From Cryobacterium inferilacus (lineage in GTDB: Bacteria > Actinomycetota > Actinomycetes > Actinomycetales > Microbacteriaceae): DNA of 64,000 bases. The notes below the pieces were generated by a model. The model was not told where the DNA came from and did no database searches. It saw only the letters and a list, made by a program, of their open reading frames with translations. Below are positions 44,632-53,362 of the stretch, in pieces (position 1 is the first letter of the stretch; each line of letters starts with the position of its first letter). The stretch lies in contig NZ_JAIEUL010000011.1 in assembly GCF_019599185.1 (NCBI RefSeq), forward strand, positions 1-64,000, in the 5' to 3' direction. A program made the position numbers and the translations under genes.

Positions 44632-46242
44632 ATGACCATCCTGCAGAAACGCCCGGAGCAGGCGACGACCGCTCCGCCGACCACCCGCCCGCCGCTTCGC
44701 CGCACCGGCAACGGTGGCCTCGGCATCGTCATCAGGTACCTGATGCTGGCGATCGTCCTGGCCGTCGCCATCCAGGCCCTCTCGATCACCGTCGCCAACG
44801 AACAGTGGTGGGCCAGCGCGCTCGTTCTCGCGGCCACCCTCGCGGTCGTCGGCACCTACGCCACCCGCAGGGCCGTGCCGCTCAAGTACCTGATCCCGGG
44901 CATCCTGCTGATGCTGATGTTCCAGATCTACCCGGTTTTCTACACCTTCTACACCGCGTTCACCAACGCCTCAGACGGTCACACCATCTCCAAGGAGGAG
45001 TCGATCGAGGCCATCACCGTGGACGGGCCCATCGTGGAGGGCCAGAACGCCGACCGGTTCGCCCTGAGCATCGCCGTGGCCGACGGTGCCGACCCGAACA
45101 CCTCCCCGTTCGTCTACCTCCTGGTCGGCGACGACGGCACCGTGTTCCTCGGCGACGAGAGCGGCATCGCCTCGCTGCCGGATTCCAGCGTCACACTCGA
45201 CGACGGAAAGGTCACCGCAGCGGACGGCTTCACCCTGCTCAACGGCGTACAGATCAACGACCGCTCCGGCGAATTCGACGCCTTCAGCGTTCCGCTGGAC
45301 GGGGACGAGGCGGTCAAGAAGATCGGTCTCTCGGAAGCATTCGCCGGCACCGTGCAATACCGGTACGACGAGGCCACCGACACCATCGTCGACACCGTCT
45401 CCGGCACGGTCTTCGTCGCCGAGAACGCCAGCTGGGTGCCAGAGGACGGCGGTCCGACCCTCGCCCCCGGCTGGAAACAGTTCGTGGGCGTCGACAACTT
45501 CGCCAAGGTGCTCACCAACGACACCGTACGCAACAGCTTCATCGGCATCCTGATCTGGAACATCGCGTTCGCCGGCCTGTCGGTGTTGACCACCTTCGCG
45601 TTGGGTCTGCTGTTGGCGATCGTGCTCAACCGCAAAATGATCGGGCAGCGCCTCACCCGGTCGCTGCTCCTGCTGCCGTACGCCCTGCCCGGCTTCATCA
45701 CCGCGCTGGTCTGGGCGAGCATGTACAACAAGGACTTCGGGCTGATCAACAACCTCACCGGCCTCGACGTCAACTGGCTCGGGGATGTCTGGTGGGCCAA
45801 GGTGGCCCTGCTGGTCACCAACCTCTGGCTCGGTTTCCCGTACATGTTCCTGATCTGCACCGGAGCGCTGCAGTCGATGCCGGCCAACCTCACCGAGGCG
45901 GCGATCGTGGACGGTGCGTCACCGTGGCGGGTCTTCCGCTCCATCACGGTGCCGATGCTGATGGTCGCGATCGCGCCGATGCTGGTGGCGTCGTTCGCGT
46001 TCAACTTCAACAATTTCACGCTGATCTTCCTGCTCACCGAGGGCGGCCCGTTCCCGGCCGACAATCCGTCCGCCGGCGCCACCGACCTGCTGATCAGCTA
46101 CACCTACCGGCTGGCCTTCGGTGACGGCGGGTCGCAGTTCGGGTTCGCCGCGGCGATCTCGATCTTCATCTTCATCATCGTCGCGATCCTGTCGATCTCC
46201 AGCTTCAAACGCGCACTGTCCCTCGAGGAGGTCAACTCATGA
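44632..46242 (+). CDS. MalF-like ABC transporter permease
   Basis: A 536-residue permease. Three N-terminal helices are followed by a large extracellular insert (about residues 120-290), as in Escherichia MalF, whose P2 loop contacts the binding protein. The transport core and the EAA loop NLTEAAIVDGASPWRVF come after. ATG 44632 follows GAAGGGG, and the end overlaps the next permease by four bases. The large loop supports a maltose- or isomaltose-type importer. Confidence 0.92.
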   Translation: MTILQKRPEQATTAPPTTRPPLRRTGNGGLGIVIRYLMLAIVLAVAIQALSITVANEQWWASALVLAATLAVVGTYATRRAVPLKYLIPGILLMLMFQIYPVFYTFYTAFTNASDGHTISKEESIEAITVDGPIVEGQNADRFALSIAVADGADPNTSPFVYLLVGDDGTVFLGDESGIASLPDSSVTLDDGKVTAADGFTLLNGVQINDRSGEFDAFSVPLDGDEAVKKIGLSEAFAGTVQYRYDEATDTIVDTVSGTVFVAENASWVPEDGGPTLAPGWKQFVGVDNFAKVLTNDTVRNSFIGILIWNIAFAGLSVLTTFALGLLLAIVLNRKMIGQRLTRSLLLLPYALPGFITALVWASMYNKDFGLINNLTGLDVNWLGDVWWAKVALLVTNLWLGFPYMFLICTGALQSMPANLTEAAIVDGASPWRVFRSITVPMLMVAIAPMLVASFAFNFNNFTLIFLLTEGGPFPADNPSAGATDLLISYTYRLAFGDGGSQFGFAAAISIFIFIIVAILSISSFKRALSLEEVNS

Positions 46243-47180
46243 CGATCGCACCCCTGGCACCGACCCCGACCGACCCCGACCCGGTCGGCACCCCGAGACC
46301 CCGCCGCGGCCGGTTCGCCAGCGGCATCCAGGGTTCCTGGTGGCAGCGCACCGGATGGCGGTACCTGGTGGCGCTGCTGGCCCTCGCGTTCGCGCTGTTT
46401 CCGGTGTTGTTCATCGTCTCCGCCGCGATCAACCCGCTGGGCACCCTGCAGAGCACCTCGGTGATTCCCACGAGCGCGTCGCTGCAGAACTTCACCGACC
46501 TGTTCAACAACCCGGAGATCCAGTTCGGGTCGTGGTTCTTCAACTCGATCCTGGTCACCCTCACCGCCACCGTGGTCACCGTGCTGATCTCCGGCGCCGC
46601 CGCGTTCGCGTTCTCCCGCCTGCGCTTCCGCGGCCGGTACCAGTTCCTGCTCGGGCTGCTCCTGCTGCAGATGTTCCCGTCGCTGTTGGCCCTCATCGCG
46701 CTCTACCTGATGTTCGTCGAGATCGGCGGCATCTTCCCGGCGTTCGGGCTGAACGCCTCGCTCGGCCTGGTCCTGGCCTACCTGGGCGGGGTGCTCGGCG
46801 GCAACGTCTGGCTGCTCAAGGGCTACTACGACACGGTGCCCCGGGAACTCGATGAGGCGGCCCGCATCGACGGCGCCTCGCACGCGCAGACCTTCTTCCT
46901 GATCGTGCTTCCCCTGGTGAAGCCGATCCTGGCGACGGTGGCGCTGCTCACCTTCGTGGCCACGTACAGCGAGATCATGCTGGCGTCGGTCTTCCTCACC
47001 GAGTCCGACGCCAAGACCCTCGCGGTGGGCCTCTACGGACTCATCCAGGGCCAGCGCAATGCCAACTTCGGCGTCTTCAGCGCCGGCGCCCTGCTGGCCT
47101 CGCTGCCGGTGCTGATCGTCTACCTGGGGCTGCAGAAGTACCTCGTCGGCGGGCTCACCGACGGCTCGGTCAAGGGCTGA
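46239..47180 (+). CDS. MalG-like ABC transporter permease
   Basis: A 313-residue permease with six helices and the EAA loop RELDEAARIDGASHAQTF. The C terminus GGLTDGSVKG is almost the same as in Escherichia MalG, where it inserts into the ATPase dimer. ATG 46239 overlaps the MalF-like stop (ATGA). No ATPase gene follows, so a shared MsiK-type subunit is needed. Confidence 0.93.
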   Translation: MTIAPLAPTPTDPDPVGTPRPRRGRFASGIQGSWWQRTGWRYLVALLALAFALFPVLFIVSAAINPLGTLQSTSVIPTSASLQNFTDLFNNPEIQFGSWFFNSILVTLTATVVTVLISGAAAFAFSRLRFRGRYQFLLGLLLLQMFPSLLALIALYLMFVEIGGIFPAFGLNASLGLVLAYLGGVLGGNVWLLKGYYDTVPRELDEAARIDGASHAQTFFLIVLPLVKPILATVALLTFVATYSEIMLASVFLTESDAKTLAVGLYGLIQGQRNANFGVFSAGALLASLPVLIVYLGLQKYLVGGLTDGSVKG

Positions 47181-47240
47181 TCCGCACCGATCATCTCCAG
47201 ACCTCCCCCGACTCTTCTTTCGATAAGGACCCGTTTCGCC

Positions 47241-49712
47241 ATGACCATCAGCTCCACCACCCCCGCCTTCCCCGCCGCGGCCGTCTCCGCCGCCGCCGCC
47301 GTACCGGCCCCGGTCCGGCCGACGCTGCCGGTCGCGCCGCACGCGCATCCGGCCGCCGTTGTCACCGGCCCGAACTATCGGTTCACGGTGCTCACCTCCC
47401 GCCTGATCCGGATGGAATACAGCCAGCAGAACCGCTTCGAGGACCGCGCGTCCCAGCTGGTGCTGAGCCGCGAGTTCGACCTGCCGCAGTTCAGGGTCAT
47501 CGACCACGGCAGCCACCTGCAGATCATCACCGCACACCTGCAACTCTCCTACGACAAATTGCCGTTCACCCCCAACGGGCTGAGCGTGCAGGTGACCGGC
47601 AACCTCAGCGACCACAAGAGCATGTGGCGCTTCGGCGAGCCGGCCGCAGACCTCGGCGGAACCGCGCGCACCCTGGACGATATCGACGGGCCCGTGCCAC
47701 TGCAGCCCGGCCTGATGTCCCGACACGGGTTCTCCGTCGTCGACGACAGCGCATCCCTGGTCTTCGACGACGACGGCGGGCTTGAGCCACGCTCAGGCAC
47801 GGGCACCGACCTGTACTTCTTCGGCTACGGGCGCAGCTACCGGGATTGCCTGGCCGACTTCTACGCCCTCACCGGCCCCACCCCCCTGCTGCCCAGGTTC
47901 GCGCTGGGCAACTGGTGGAGCCGGTTCCACCGGTACTCCGACGCGGATTACCGGGAGTTGTTCGAGAGGTTCGAGAGTGAGAGATTGCCCTTCTCCGTCG
48001 CCGTCGTCGACATGGACTGGCACACCGTCGACATCGACCCGAAGTACGGCAGCGGCTGGACCGGCTACAGCTGGAACACCGAGCTGTTCCCCGACCCGGA
48101 CGAGTTCATGGCCTGGCTGCACGAGCGCGGGCTCAAACTGACGCTCAACGTGCATCCGGCCGACGGCGTGCAGGCCCACGAAGACGCCTACGCGTCGATG
48201 GCCCGTCGGCTGGGGGTCGACACCGAGAACGAAGACCCGATCGTGTTCGACATCACCGATCCGGCCTTCCTCTCGGCCTACTTCGAGTGCCTGCACCACC
48301 CGCTGGAGGAGCGCGGGGTGGACTTCTGGTGGCTGGACTGGCAGTCGGGGCCGCACTCCAGGGTGGCGGGCCTCGACCCGTTGTGGATGCTCAACCACTT
48401 CCACTTCCTCGACAGCGCCCGCGCCGGCAACCGGCCGATGACCTTCTCCCGGTATGCCGGCCTCGGCAGCCACCGCTACCCGATCGGCTTTTCCGGCGAC
48501 AGCATCGTGAGCTGGGAGAGCCTCGATTTCCAGCCCTACTTCACCGCCACCGCGGCCAACGTGGGCTACGGCTGGTGGAGCCACGACATCGGCGGCCACA
48601 TGGGCGGGGTGAAGGACGACGACCTGGCCGTGCGCTGGACCCAGTTCGGGGTGTTCTCCCCGATCATGCGCCTGCACAGCCAGGGCAACCCGTTCAGCGG
48701 CAAGGAACCGTGGAACTTCCGGGCAGACTCCGCGGCCGTGATGAGCGACCATCTCAGACTGCGCCACCAGCTGGTGCCGTACCTGTACTCCATGAACTAC
48801 CTGGCCAGCGGGCAGGCCCGACCGCTGGTGCAGCCGCTGTACTACGACTACCCAGAGGAGGACGGCGCCTACCGCGCCCGCAACCAGTACCTTTTCGGCA
48901 GTCAGCTGATGGTGTGCCCGATCACACAGCCGATGAACAGCGCCCTGGGCGTGGCCAAGGTGACCGCCTGGCTGCCAGAGGGCAGTTGGATCGATTTCTT
49001 CACCGGGCTGCGGTACCGGGGTGGCCGTGAACTGCACCTCTACCGCGGGCAGGAGTCGATCCCGGTGCTGGCCCGGGCCGGCGCGATCGTGCCGCTGGTA
49101 CCGGTGACGGACGTCGGCAACGCCACCGAGAATCCCGCCGGCCTGCAGGTGCGGATCTTCCCCGGCGCCGACGGCGTCTTCGATCTGCTCGAAGACGACG
49201 GCAGCGGCAGCCTGGTCGACGAGCCGGCCTGGGCGCGCACCACAATGGAGTTCACCGCGGCCAGCGGCACCTTCACGATCCGTCCCACCGTGGGCAACCT
49301 GGCCTGTGTGCCCACTGAACGGGACTTCAGCCTGGGGTTCGTCGGTGTGACTGCCACCGACACCGTCGACGTGCGCGCCGGCGGGCTCCCGGTCACGTAC
49401 ACGACCGAGTACTCGGCGCTCAGCCGCACCCTCACGGTGTCGGTGCAGCGGGTCCCCGGTGCCGGCGGGCTGGTCGTGCGGTTCGACGGCGGCCTGGCCA
49501 CGGCCGGCAACGACGTGACCGGGCTCTCCCGCGCCCTGCTCACGGATGCGCAGATCGAGTTCGACCTCAAGGCCCGCCTGCAGCGCACCATCGCGCAGGC
49601 GACGCATCCGGCCCTGCTGATCGGTCAGCTGCAGACCATGGATCTGGCGCCCGACCTGCTCGGGGCGCTGAGCGAGATCATCCTGGCGGATCCGCTGCAC
49701 CCGCAGGACTGA
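47241..49712 (+). CDS. GH31 alpha-glucosidase-type enzyme
   Basis: An 823-residue cytoplasmic glycoside hydrolase of family 31. An N-terminal beta-sandwich precedes the TIM barrel. The expected nucleophile is Asp366 in FWWLDWQ, a variant of the usual WxDMxE signature, and the expected acid/base is Asp420 in FSGDS. Proximal and distal beta domains follow. A short tail of about 80 residues closes the protein. There is no signal peptide. It hydrolyses imported alpha-glucosides, or alpha-xylosides, a reaction this family also covers. Its 3' end overlaps a convergent gene by 35 bases. Confidence 0.9.
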   Translation: MTISSTTPAFPAAAVSAAAAVPAPVRPTLPVAPHAHPAAVVTGPNYRFTVLTSRLIRMEYSQQNRFEDRASQLVLSREFDLPQFRVIDHGSHLQIITAHLQLSYDKLPFTPNGLSVQVTGNLSDHKSMWRFGEPAADLGGTARTLDDIDGPVPLQPGLMSRHGFSVVDDSASLVFDDDGGLEPRSGTGTDLYFFGYGRSYRDCLADFYALTGPTPLLPRFALGNWWSRFHRYSDADYRELFERFESERLPFSVAVVDMDWHTVDIDPKYGSGWTGYSWNTELFPDPDEFMAWLHERGLKLTLNVHPADGVQAHEDAYASMARRLGVDTENEDPIVFDITDPAFLSAYFECLHHPLEERGVDFWWLDWQSGPHSRVAGLDPLWMLNHFHFLDSARAGNRPMTFSRYAGLGSHRYPIGFSGDSIVSWESLDFQPYFTATAANVGYGWWSHDIGGHMGGVKDDDLAVRWTQFGVFSPIMRLHSQGNPFSGKEPWNFRADSAAVMSDHLRLRHQLVPYLYSMNYLASGQARPLVQPLYYDYPEEDGAYRARNQYLFGSQLMVCPITQPMNSALGVAKVTAWLPEGSWIDFFTGLRYRGGRELHLYRGQESIPVLARAGAIVPLVPVTDVGNATENPAGLQVRIFPGADGVFDLLEDDGSGSLVDEPAWARTTMEFTAASGTFTIRPTVGNLACVPTERDFSLGFVGVTATDTVDVRAGGLPVTYTTEYSALSRTLTVSVQRVPGAGGLVVRFDGGLATAGNDVTGLSRALLTDAQIEFDLKARLQRTIAQATHPALLIGQLQTMDLAPDLLGALSEIILADPLHPQD

Positions 49713-50715
49713 GGACGACCGGGCCGGGGTGGCGGATCAGGCGGGGCACCAGCCGCACCAGAACCACCATCCCGACCAGTTCGACGAGGGTCTGGGTGAC
49801 CACGACCAGCGGCACCAGCGCGAGCGAGGGCGGTAGGGCGAGCGCCAACGGCAGCACCACCAGGGAGTTGCGGGTCGCGCCGCTGAAGACCAGAGCGCGG
49901 CCGGCCGGGGCGTCCAGCCGGGTCAGCCGGGCCGCGAGCACGCCCACCGCCACCATGACGACCAGGAAGGCGAGGTAGAGCGGCACCACCGTGAGAAGCG
50001 CCGCCGCCTCAGCGCCCACGGCCGCCACCTGGGAGCCGACCACCACGGCGAGGGTGGCCATCATCAACGGCACCATCAACGCCTGCACGGCGCCGTCGAC
50101 GGTCTGGGCCAGGCGGGGTATTCGACCAGCTGGGGCGCCGCGCGCACTGGGCCTGCCCAACGCCTGCACGGCGGCTGCGGCCGCCAGCGGGAGCACGATC
50201 AGCAGGAGGAACGCCTCCAGGAACGGGGCGACCTCGATCAGACCGACGGCCTCGGAGCCGGCGAAGAGCAGCAGGTACACCGGCAGCAACAGGATCTGCA
50301 GCAGCATCAGCAGCGGCGTCGCGGCCAACAGCCGGTCCCTGGCGCCCCCGGCCAGGCCGGTGAAGACGATCACGTAGTCCACGCACGGGGTGAGCAGTAC
50401 GAGCAGCACCCCGAGCAGGAGCGCCCGGTCGTCGGCGACGAATCGGCTGAGCGCGTACACCACGACGGGTACGACGAGGAAGTTGAGCGCGAGCACGGCG
50501 CAGAGGAAGCGCAGATCGCCCGCCGACCGCCGCAGCTGCGCCAGCGGGATCCCGAGGAACGTGGCGAACAGCAGCAGTGCGAGCAATGGGGTGATGCCGA
50601 GTGCGAGGGCGGGTGCCGACGCGGGCGCGCACCAGCCGAGGAGCGCCCCGCCGACGATCGCGGCCAGGTAGAGCGGCACCTGCCGGCGCTCCATCCGTCG
50701 TCGTATGCCGGTCAT
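49678..50715 (-). CDS. BASS/ACR3-like transporter
   Basis: A 345-residue membrane protein with about ten helices in the bile acid:sodium symporter/arsenite exporter superfamily. LLLGVLLVLLTPCVDYVIVF resembles the ACR3 cysteine motif and ATRNSLVVLPLALALP the second repeat. It may export arsenite or another anion, but no arsR or arsC is nearby, so arsenic is only a guess. ATG 50715 lies 13 bases after the Asp23-like gene in the same direction. Confidence 0.8.
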   Translation of the reverse strand: MTGIRRRMERRQVPLYLAAIVGGALLGWCAPASAPALALGITPLLALLLFATFLGIPLAQLRRSAGDLRFLCAVLALNFLVVPVVVYALSRFVADDRALLLGVLLVLLTPCVDYVIVFTGLAGGARDRLLAATPLLMLLQILLLPVYLLLFAGSEAVGLIEVAPFLEAFLLLIVLPLAAAAAVQALGRPSARGAPAGRIPRLAQTVDGAVQALMVPLMMATLAVVVGSQVAAVGAEAAALLTVVPLYLAFLVVMVAVGVLAARLTRLDAPAGRALVFSGATRNSLVVLPLALALPPSLALVPLVVVTQTLVELVGMVVLVRLVPRLIRHPGPVVLSPAGAADPPG

Positions 50716-50727
50716 GCTCCGGATGGG

Positions 50728-51312
50728 CTAGTCGGCCGGGGTGGCGTTGCGGCGCAGGTGAACGTCGGTGATGGTCACGTTGACCGCCTGGATGTTCAGT
50801 TCGGTGTGGTGGAGCAGCGACGTCGTGATGGCGTCGCGCAGTCGCTTGGCGGTCTGCGGCATCCGCTCGCCCCAGAAGACGCTCGCTTCGACGTTCACCG
50901 TGATCGGGCTGCCCGGCACGGCCACATCGCCGTCGAGCGTGCAGGAGCCGATGAAGGTGCCGGCGACGGCGTCGCCGGCGGCGCGGATCAGACCTCGAAC
51001 GGCGCCCTCGGTGAGGCTCAGGGCAGCCTTCGGCGAGGGGTGCGAGACCGGGATCGTGCGGCCGACGCGGGATTCCCGGTGGATGCTCTTGAGAATTCCG
51101 GCCACCCAGCTGTCGGCGTCAGCCGAAAGCTCCGAGACCTCCTCCGCGAGGATGTCCTGGGCCATCGACCTGAACCGGGTGAGCGCGTCGTAGGCGAGGC
51201 GGTGGTCAGGTGTGGTGTTGAGCAGCTCGTCCGGCGGGCTCTCGCCCCGGTCGAGGAAGTCGCTGAGATGGGCGATCAGGTCGAAGTCCGGGTCGTCAGG
51301 AGAGGAGGTCAT
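50728..51312 (-). CDS. Asp23-like protein coupled to the ECF sigma factor
   Basis: A 194-residue protein. The C-terminal half is an Asp23/Gls24-type domain ending QAVNVTITDVHLRR, closely like the ending of the Asp23 gene at 52092 (VTGVNVTINDVHF). The N-terminal half is acidic and helical (HLSDFLDRGESPPDELL then FRSMAQDILAEEV) and looks like a small partner-binding domain. ATG 51312 overlaps the sigma factor stop (ATGA), where anti-sigma genes usually lie. An anti-sigma or sensor role is inferred from this position. Confidence 0.8.
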   Translation of the reverse strand: MTSSPDDPDFDLIAHLSDFLDRGESPPDELLNTTPDHRLAYDALTRFRSMAQDILAEEVSELSADADSWVAGILKSIHRESRVGRTIPVSHPSPKAALSLTEGAVRGLIRAAGDAVAGTFIGSCTLDGDVAVPGSPITVNVEASVFWGERMPQTAKRLRDAITTSLLHHTELNIQAVNVTITDVHLRRNATPAD

Positions 51313-51881
51313 CGCCATTCCTCCATCTCTTGCATGAGTTTCTGCCTGGCCCGGGCCAACAGTCCCCGCACCGTCGATGGAGGCAGATCCAGCTCCTCGG
51401 CGATCTCGGCGTAACTGTGCCCGCCAATCTCCCGCAGCGTCCAACATTCACGCTGTGATTCGCTCAGAGTACCGAGTGCACGTGTGAGACGCTCCCTTTG
51501 AGACGCAGCTTCGGCCCGATGGTGGGGAGATTCGGATTCTGGGGCGGCAACATCCCACTCGCCGAGGGGCTGGTCCGCCCGACGCGCACGGATGCGGTCG
51601 ATGGCCTTGCGGCTGGTGATGCGCATCAACCAGGCTTTCGTCGCGGCCGGGTCCTGCAGCTCGTGCAGCCGTTCCCAGGCGGTGATGAAGGTGTCCTGCA
51701 CGACGTCATCGGCATCGCCGTTCGACCCCAGGATGCGCGTGGCGTACGCCCGCATCAGCGGACCATGACGCCGCACGATCACCTCGAAGGCGCGTACGTC
51801 GCCGTCGACGGCGCGGGCAACCAGAATCGAGTCTGCTGCATCACCGAGGTTGGAAGGCTCATCGGACACCAATGCTGACAC
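51309..51881 (-). CDS. ECF-type RNA polymerase sigma factor
   Basis: A 190-residue sigma-70 factor. Region 2 is seen in VIVRRHGPLMRAYATRILG and DADDVVQDTFITAWERLHEL, and region 4 in LSESQRECWTLREIGGHSYAEIAEELDLPPSTVRGLLARAR. GTG 51881 is preferred because GAGGAG lies just upstream; ATG 51902 is possible. The gene is coupled to an Asp23-like gene and divergent from two more. Regulation by envelope or alkaline stress is a reasonable inference. I see no certain ECF promoter pair in the 210-base divergent gap, only a short ATAGT-G-ACTAT palindrome at 52018-52028. Confidence 0.93.
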   Translation of the reverse strand: MSALVSDEPSNLGDAADSILVARAVDGDVRAFEVIVRRHGPLMRAYATRILGSNGDADDVVQDTFITAWERLHELQDPAATKAWLMRITSRKAIDRIRARRADQPLGEWDVAAPESESPHHRAEAASQRERLTRALGTLSESQRECWTLREIGGHSYAEIAEELDLPPSTVRGLLARARQKLMQEMEEWR

Positions 51882-52091
51882 CGGACTCCTCTTCTCCCCC
51901 ATACGAACGCCCTGCGGGCTGGCCAATTTCGTGACGAACCCCTTGCGAGACTCGTCTGAACAGTATCAATGGAGTTTCACAGAGAGAAAAAACACTCCGA
52001 ACTGAGAACCGTGCGACATAGTGACTATCTCACCATCCCGCGAATTGTCACAACCGAACCGCACGCGGCCCAACAACCAGGAGCAGCACTC

Positions 52092-52577
52092 ATGACCGGC
52101 ACCTCTCCCCACCCCGTCACCCCCAACGATTCCACGGCTGATCCCGCAATTGATCCCGCGAACGCCACCCGCGGCACGACGGTCATCACCGACTCCGTCG
52201 TCGCCAAGATCGCCGGGCTGGCCGCGCGGGAAGTACCGGGCGTGCACACCCTCGGTGGCGGCGCCGCACGCGTGCTTGGCGCCATCCGTGAGGCCCTCAG
52301 CAGCGCCGATCACAGCCAGGGCGTCAGCGTCGACGTCGGTGACGGCCAGGTCAGTGTCGACCTGACTATCGTCGCCACCTACCCCGCGGCCCTGCCCCGG
52401 GTTGCCGAGGACGCGCGGAACGCCGTCATCGAGGCGCTCGAGACGCTCGTGGGCCTGCGGGTCACCGGCGTCAACGTGACCATCAACGACGTGCACTTCC
52501 CCGATGAGACCGCGGACACCGACTCCGATTCCGACACCGACCAGACCACGATCACCGACGAGAACCGGGCGCAGTGA
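52092..52577 (+). CDS. Asp23/Gls24 family envelope stress protein
   Basis: A 161-residue protein with the Asp23 domain: TTVITDSVVAKIAGLAAREV and VPGVHTLGG open it, VSVDLTIVATYPAALPRVAED follows, and VTGVNVTINDVHF closes it. In Staphylococcus, Asp23 is an abundant membrane-associated envelope stress protein. Flanking tails are disordered and acidic. ATG 52092 follows AGGAG, and the stop overlaps the next gene. It is divergent from the sigma factor and probably under its control. Confidence 0.9.
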   Translation: MTGTSPHPVTPNDSTADPAIDPANATRGTTVITDSVVAKIAGLAAREVPGVHTLGGGAARVLGAIREALSSADHSQGVSVDVGDGQVSVDLTIVATYPAALPRVAEDARNAVIEALETLVGLRVTGVNVTINDVHFPDETADTDSDSDTDQTTITDENRAQ

Positions 52578-52921
52578 GCACGGTTCCCGACATCGCCACC
52601 ACCCGCGGACGCACCCAGATCGGCACCCGCGCGGTGTCCCAGGTCGTCTCTGCGATTGCCGCCGAGGCTCTCGGACTGCGCCGGCGTCAGGTTTCCGTCG
52701 ATCTGAACGACACTGCGGGGGTCGTCGACGTCACGGTGCGCGCACCCCATCGGGCGTTGCCCGACGCCGCAGCCGACACGGACGATGACGAGCTGGCCCG
52801 CACAGAGCACACCCGGAAGCAGGTGCGCGGTACCGTCGGCGAACTCACCGGCATTCAGGTCGGCGCCGTCACCGTGCGCCTGACCACCCACCGGCTGCAC
52901 CTGCCCCACCGGGGCAGCTGA
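52574..52921 (+). CDS. Second small Asp23-like protein
   Basis: A 115-residue protein with a compact version of the Asp23 pattern: TQIGTRAVSQVVSAIAAEAL, VSVDLNDTAGVVDVTVRAP, then GELTGIQVGAVTVRLTTHRL. The GTG start overlaps the preceding Asp23 stop by four bases (GTGA), so the two are coupled and may form a hetero-oligomer. In other actinobacteria Asp23 genes come in similar small clusters. Confidence 0.78.
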   Translation: MSTVPDIATTRGRTQIGTRAVSQVVSAIAAEALGLRRRQVSVDLNDTAGVVDVTVRAPHRALPDAAADTDDDELARTEHTRKQVRGTVGELTGIQVGAVTVRLTTHRLHLPHRGS

Positions 52922-52983
52922 CCTCGACCACCCGCTCCACGGCCACACACCCGCGACCCGGCACCCCGACAGAACGGCTCACC

Positions 52984-53163
52984 ATGAACGGCACGATCAG
53001 ATCAGCGCAACCCTCGATGAGCCGAGCTGCCGCATCCGAGGGCGAGCCAGGAACGGTGAGCCCCGGTACTCGGCGAGACGCGGAAGCGCTGGCATACGAT
53101 GCCCGCCGCCCGACGCTCGCGCCCACGGTCATCCACCCCCCAACCTCCCTGACCACCCCCTAG
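52984..53163 (+). CDS. Possible 59-aa protein in the Asp23 cluster
   Basis: A 59-codon open frame between the second Asp23-like gene and csbD, without a good ribosome site. The product is rich in Arg, Ala and Pro and matches nothing I know. It may be a small gene, a remnant of a longer cluster member, or non-coding leader for csbD. Confidence 0.3.
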   Translation: MNGTIRSAQPSMSRAAASEGEPGTVSPGTRRDAEALAYDARRPTLAPTVIHPPTSLTTP

Positions 53164-53179
53164 AGAAAGAGAGAACACA

Positions 53180-53353
53180 ATGAGTGGATCCGACAAGATC
53201 GAGAACGCCGCCCAGGACCTCGGCGGCAAGGCGAAGGAAGCCTTCGGCAAGGCCACCGACGACGACTCGAAGGTAGCCGAAGGCAAGTCCGACCAGGCGC
53301 AGGCCGACCTCAAGAAGGCCGGCGAGAACGTCAAGGACTCCTTCAAGAAGTAA
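53180..53353 (+). CDS. CsbD family stress protein
   Basis: A 57-residue, highly charged helical protein: SGSDKIENAAQDLGGKAKEA, then KVAEGKSDQAQADLKKAGE. This is the CsbD pattern, a sigma-B-type general stress protein of unknown mechanism. It belongs to the same transcription direction as the Asp23 genes and is probably part of the same stress response. A bidirectional hairpin follows it. Confidence 0.9.
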   Translation: MSGSDKIENAAQDLGGKAKEAFGKATDDDSKVAEGKSDQAQADLKKAGENVKDSFKK

Positions 53354-53362
53354 CCAATCCGG

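Noticed and set aside
46104-47726. 540-codon open frame on the minus strand
   Set aside because: It is antisense to the MalG-like permease and the start of the GH31 gene, with shadow-type composition.
49678-50715. Arsenic resistance operon
   Set aside because: The transporter resembles ACR3, but there is no arsR, arsC or arsenite-related gene in the neighbourhood.
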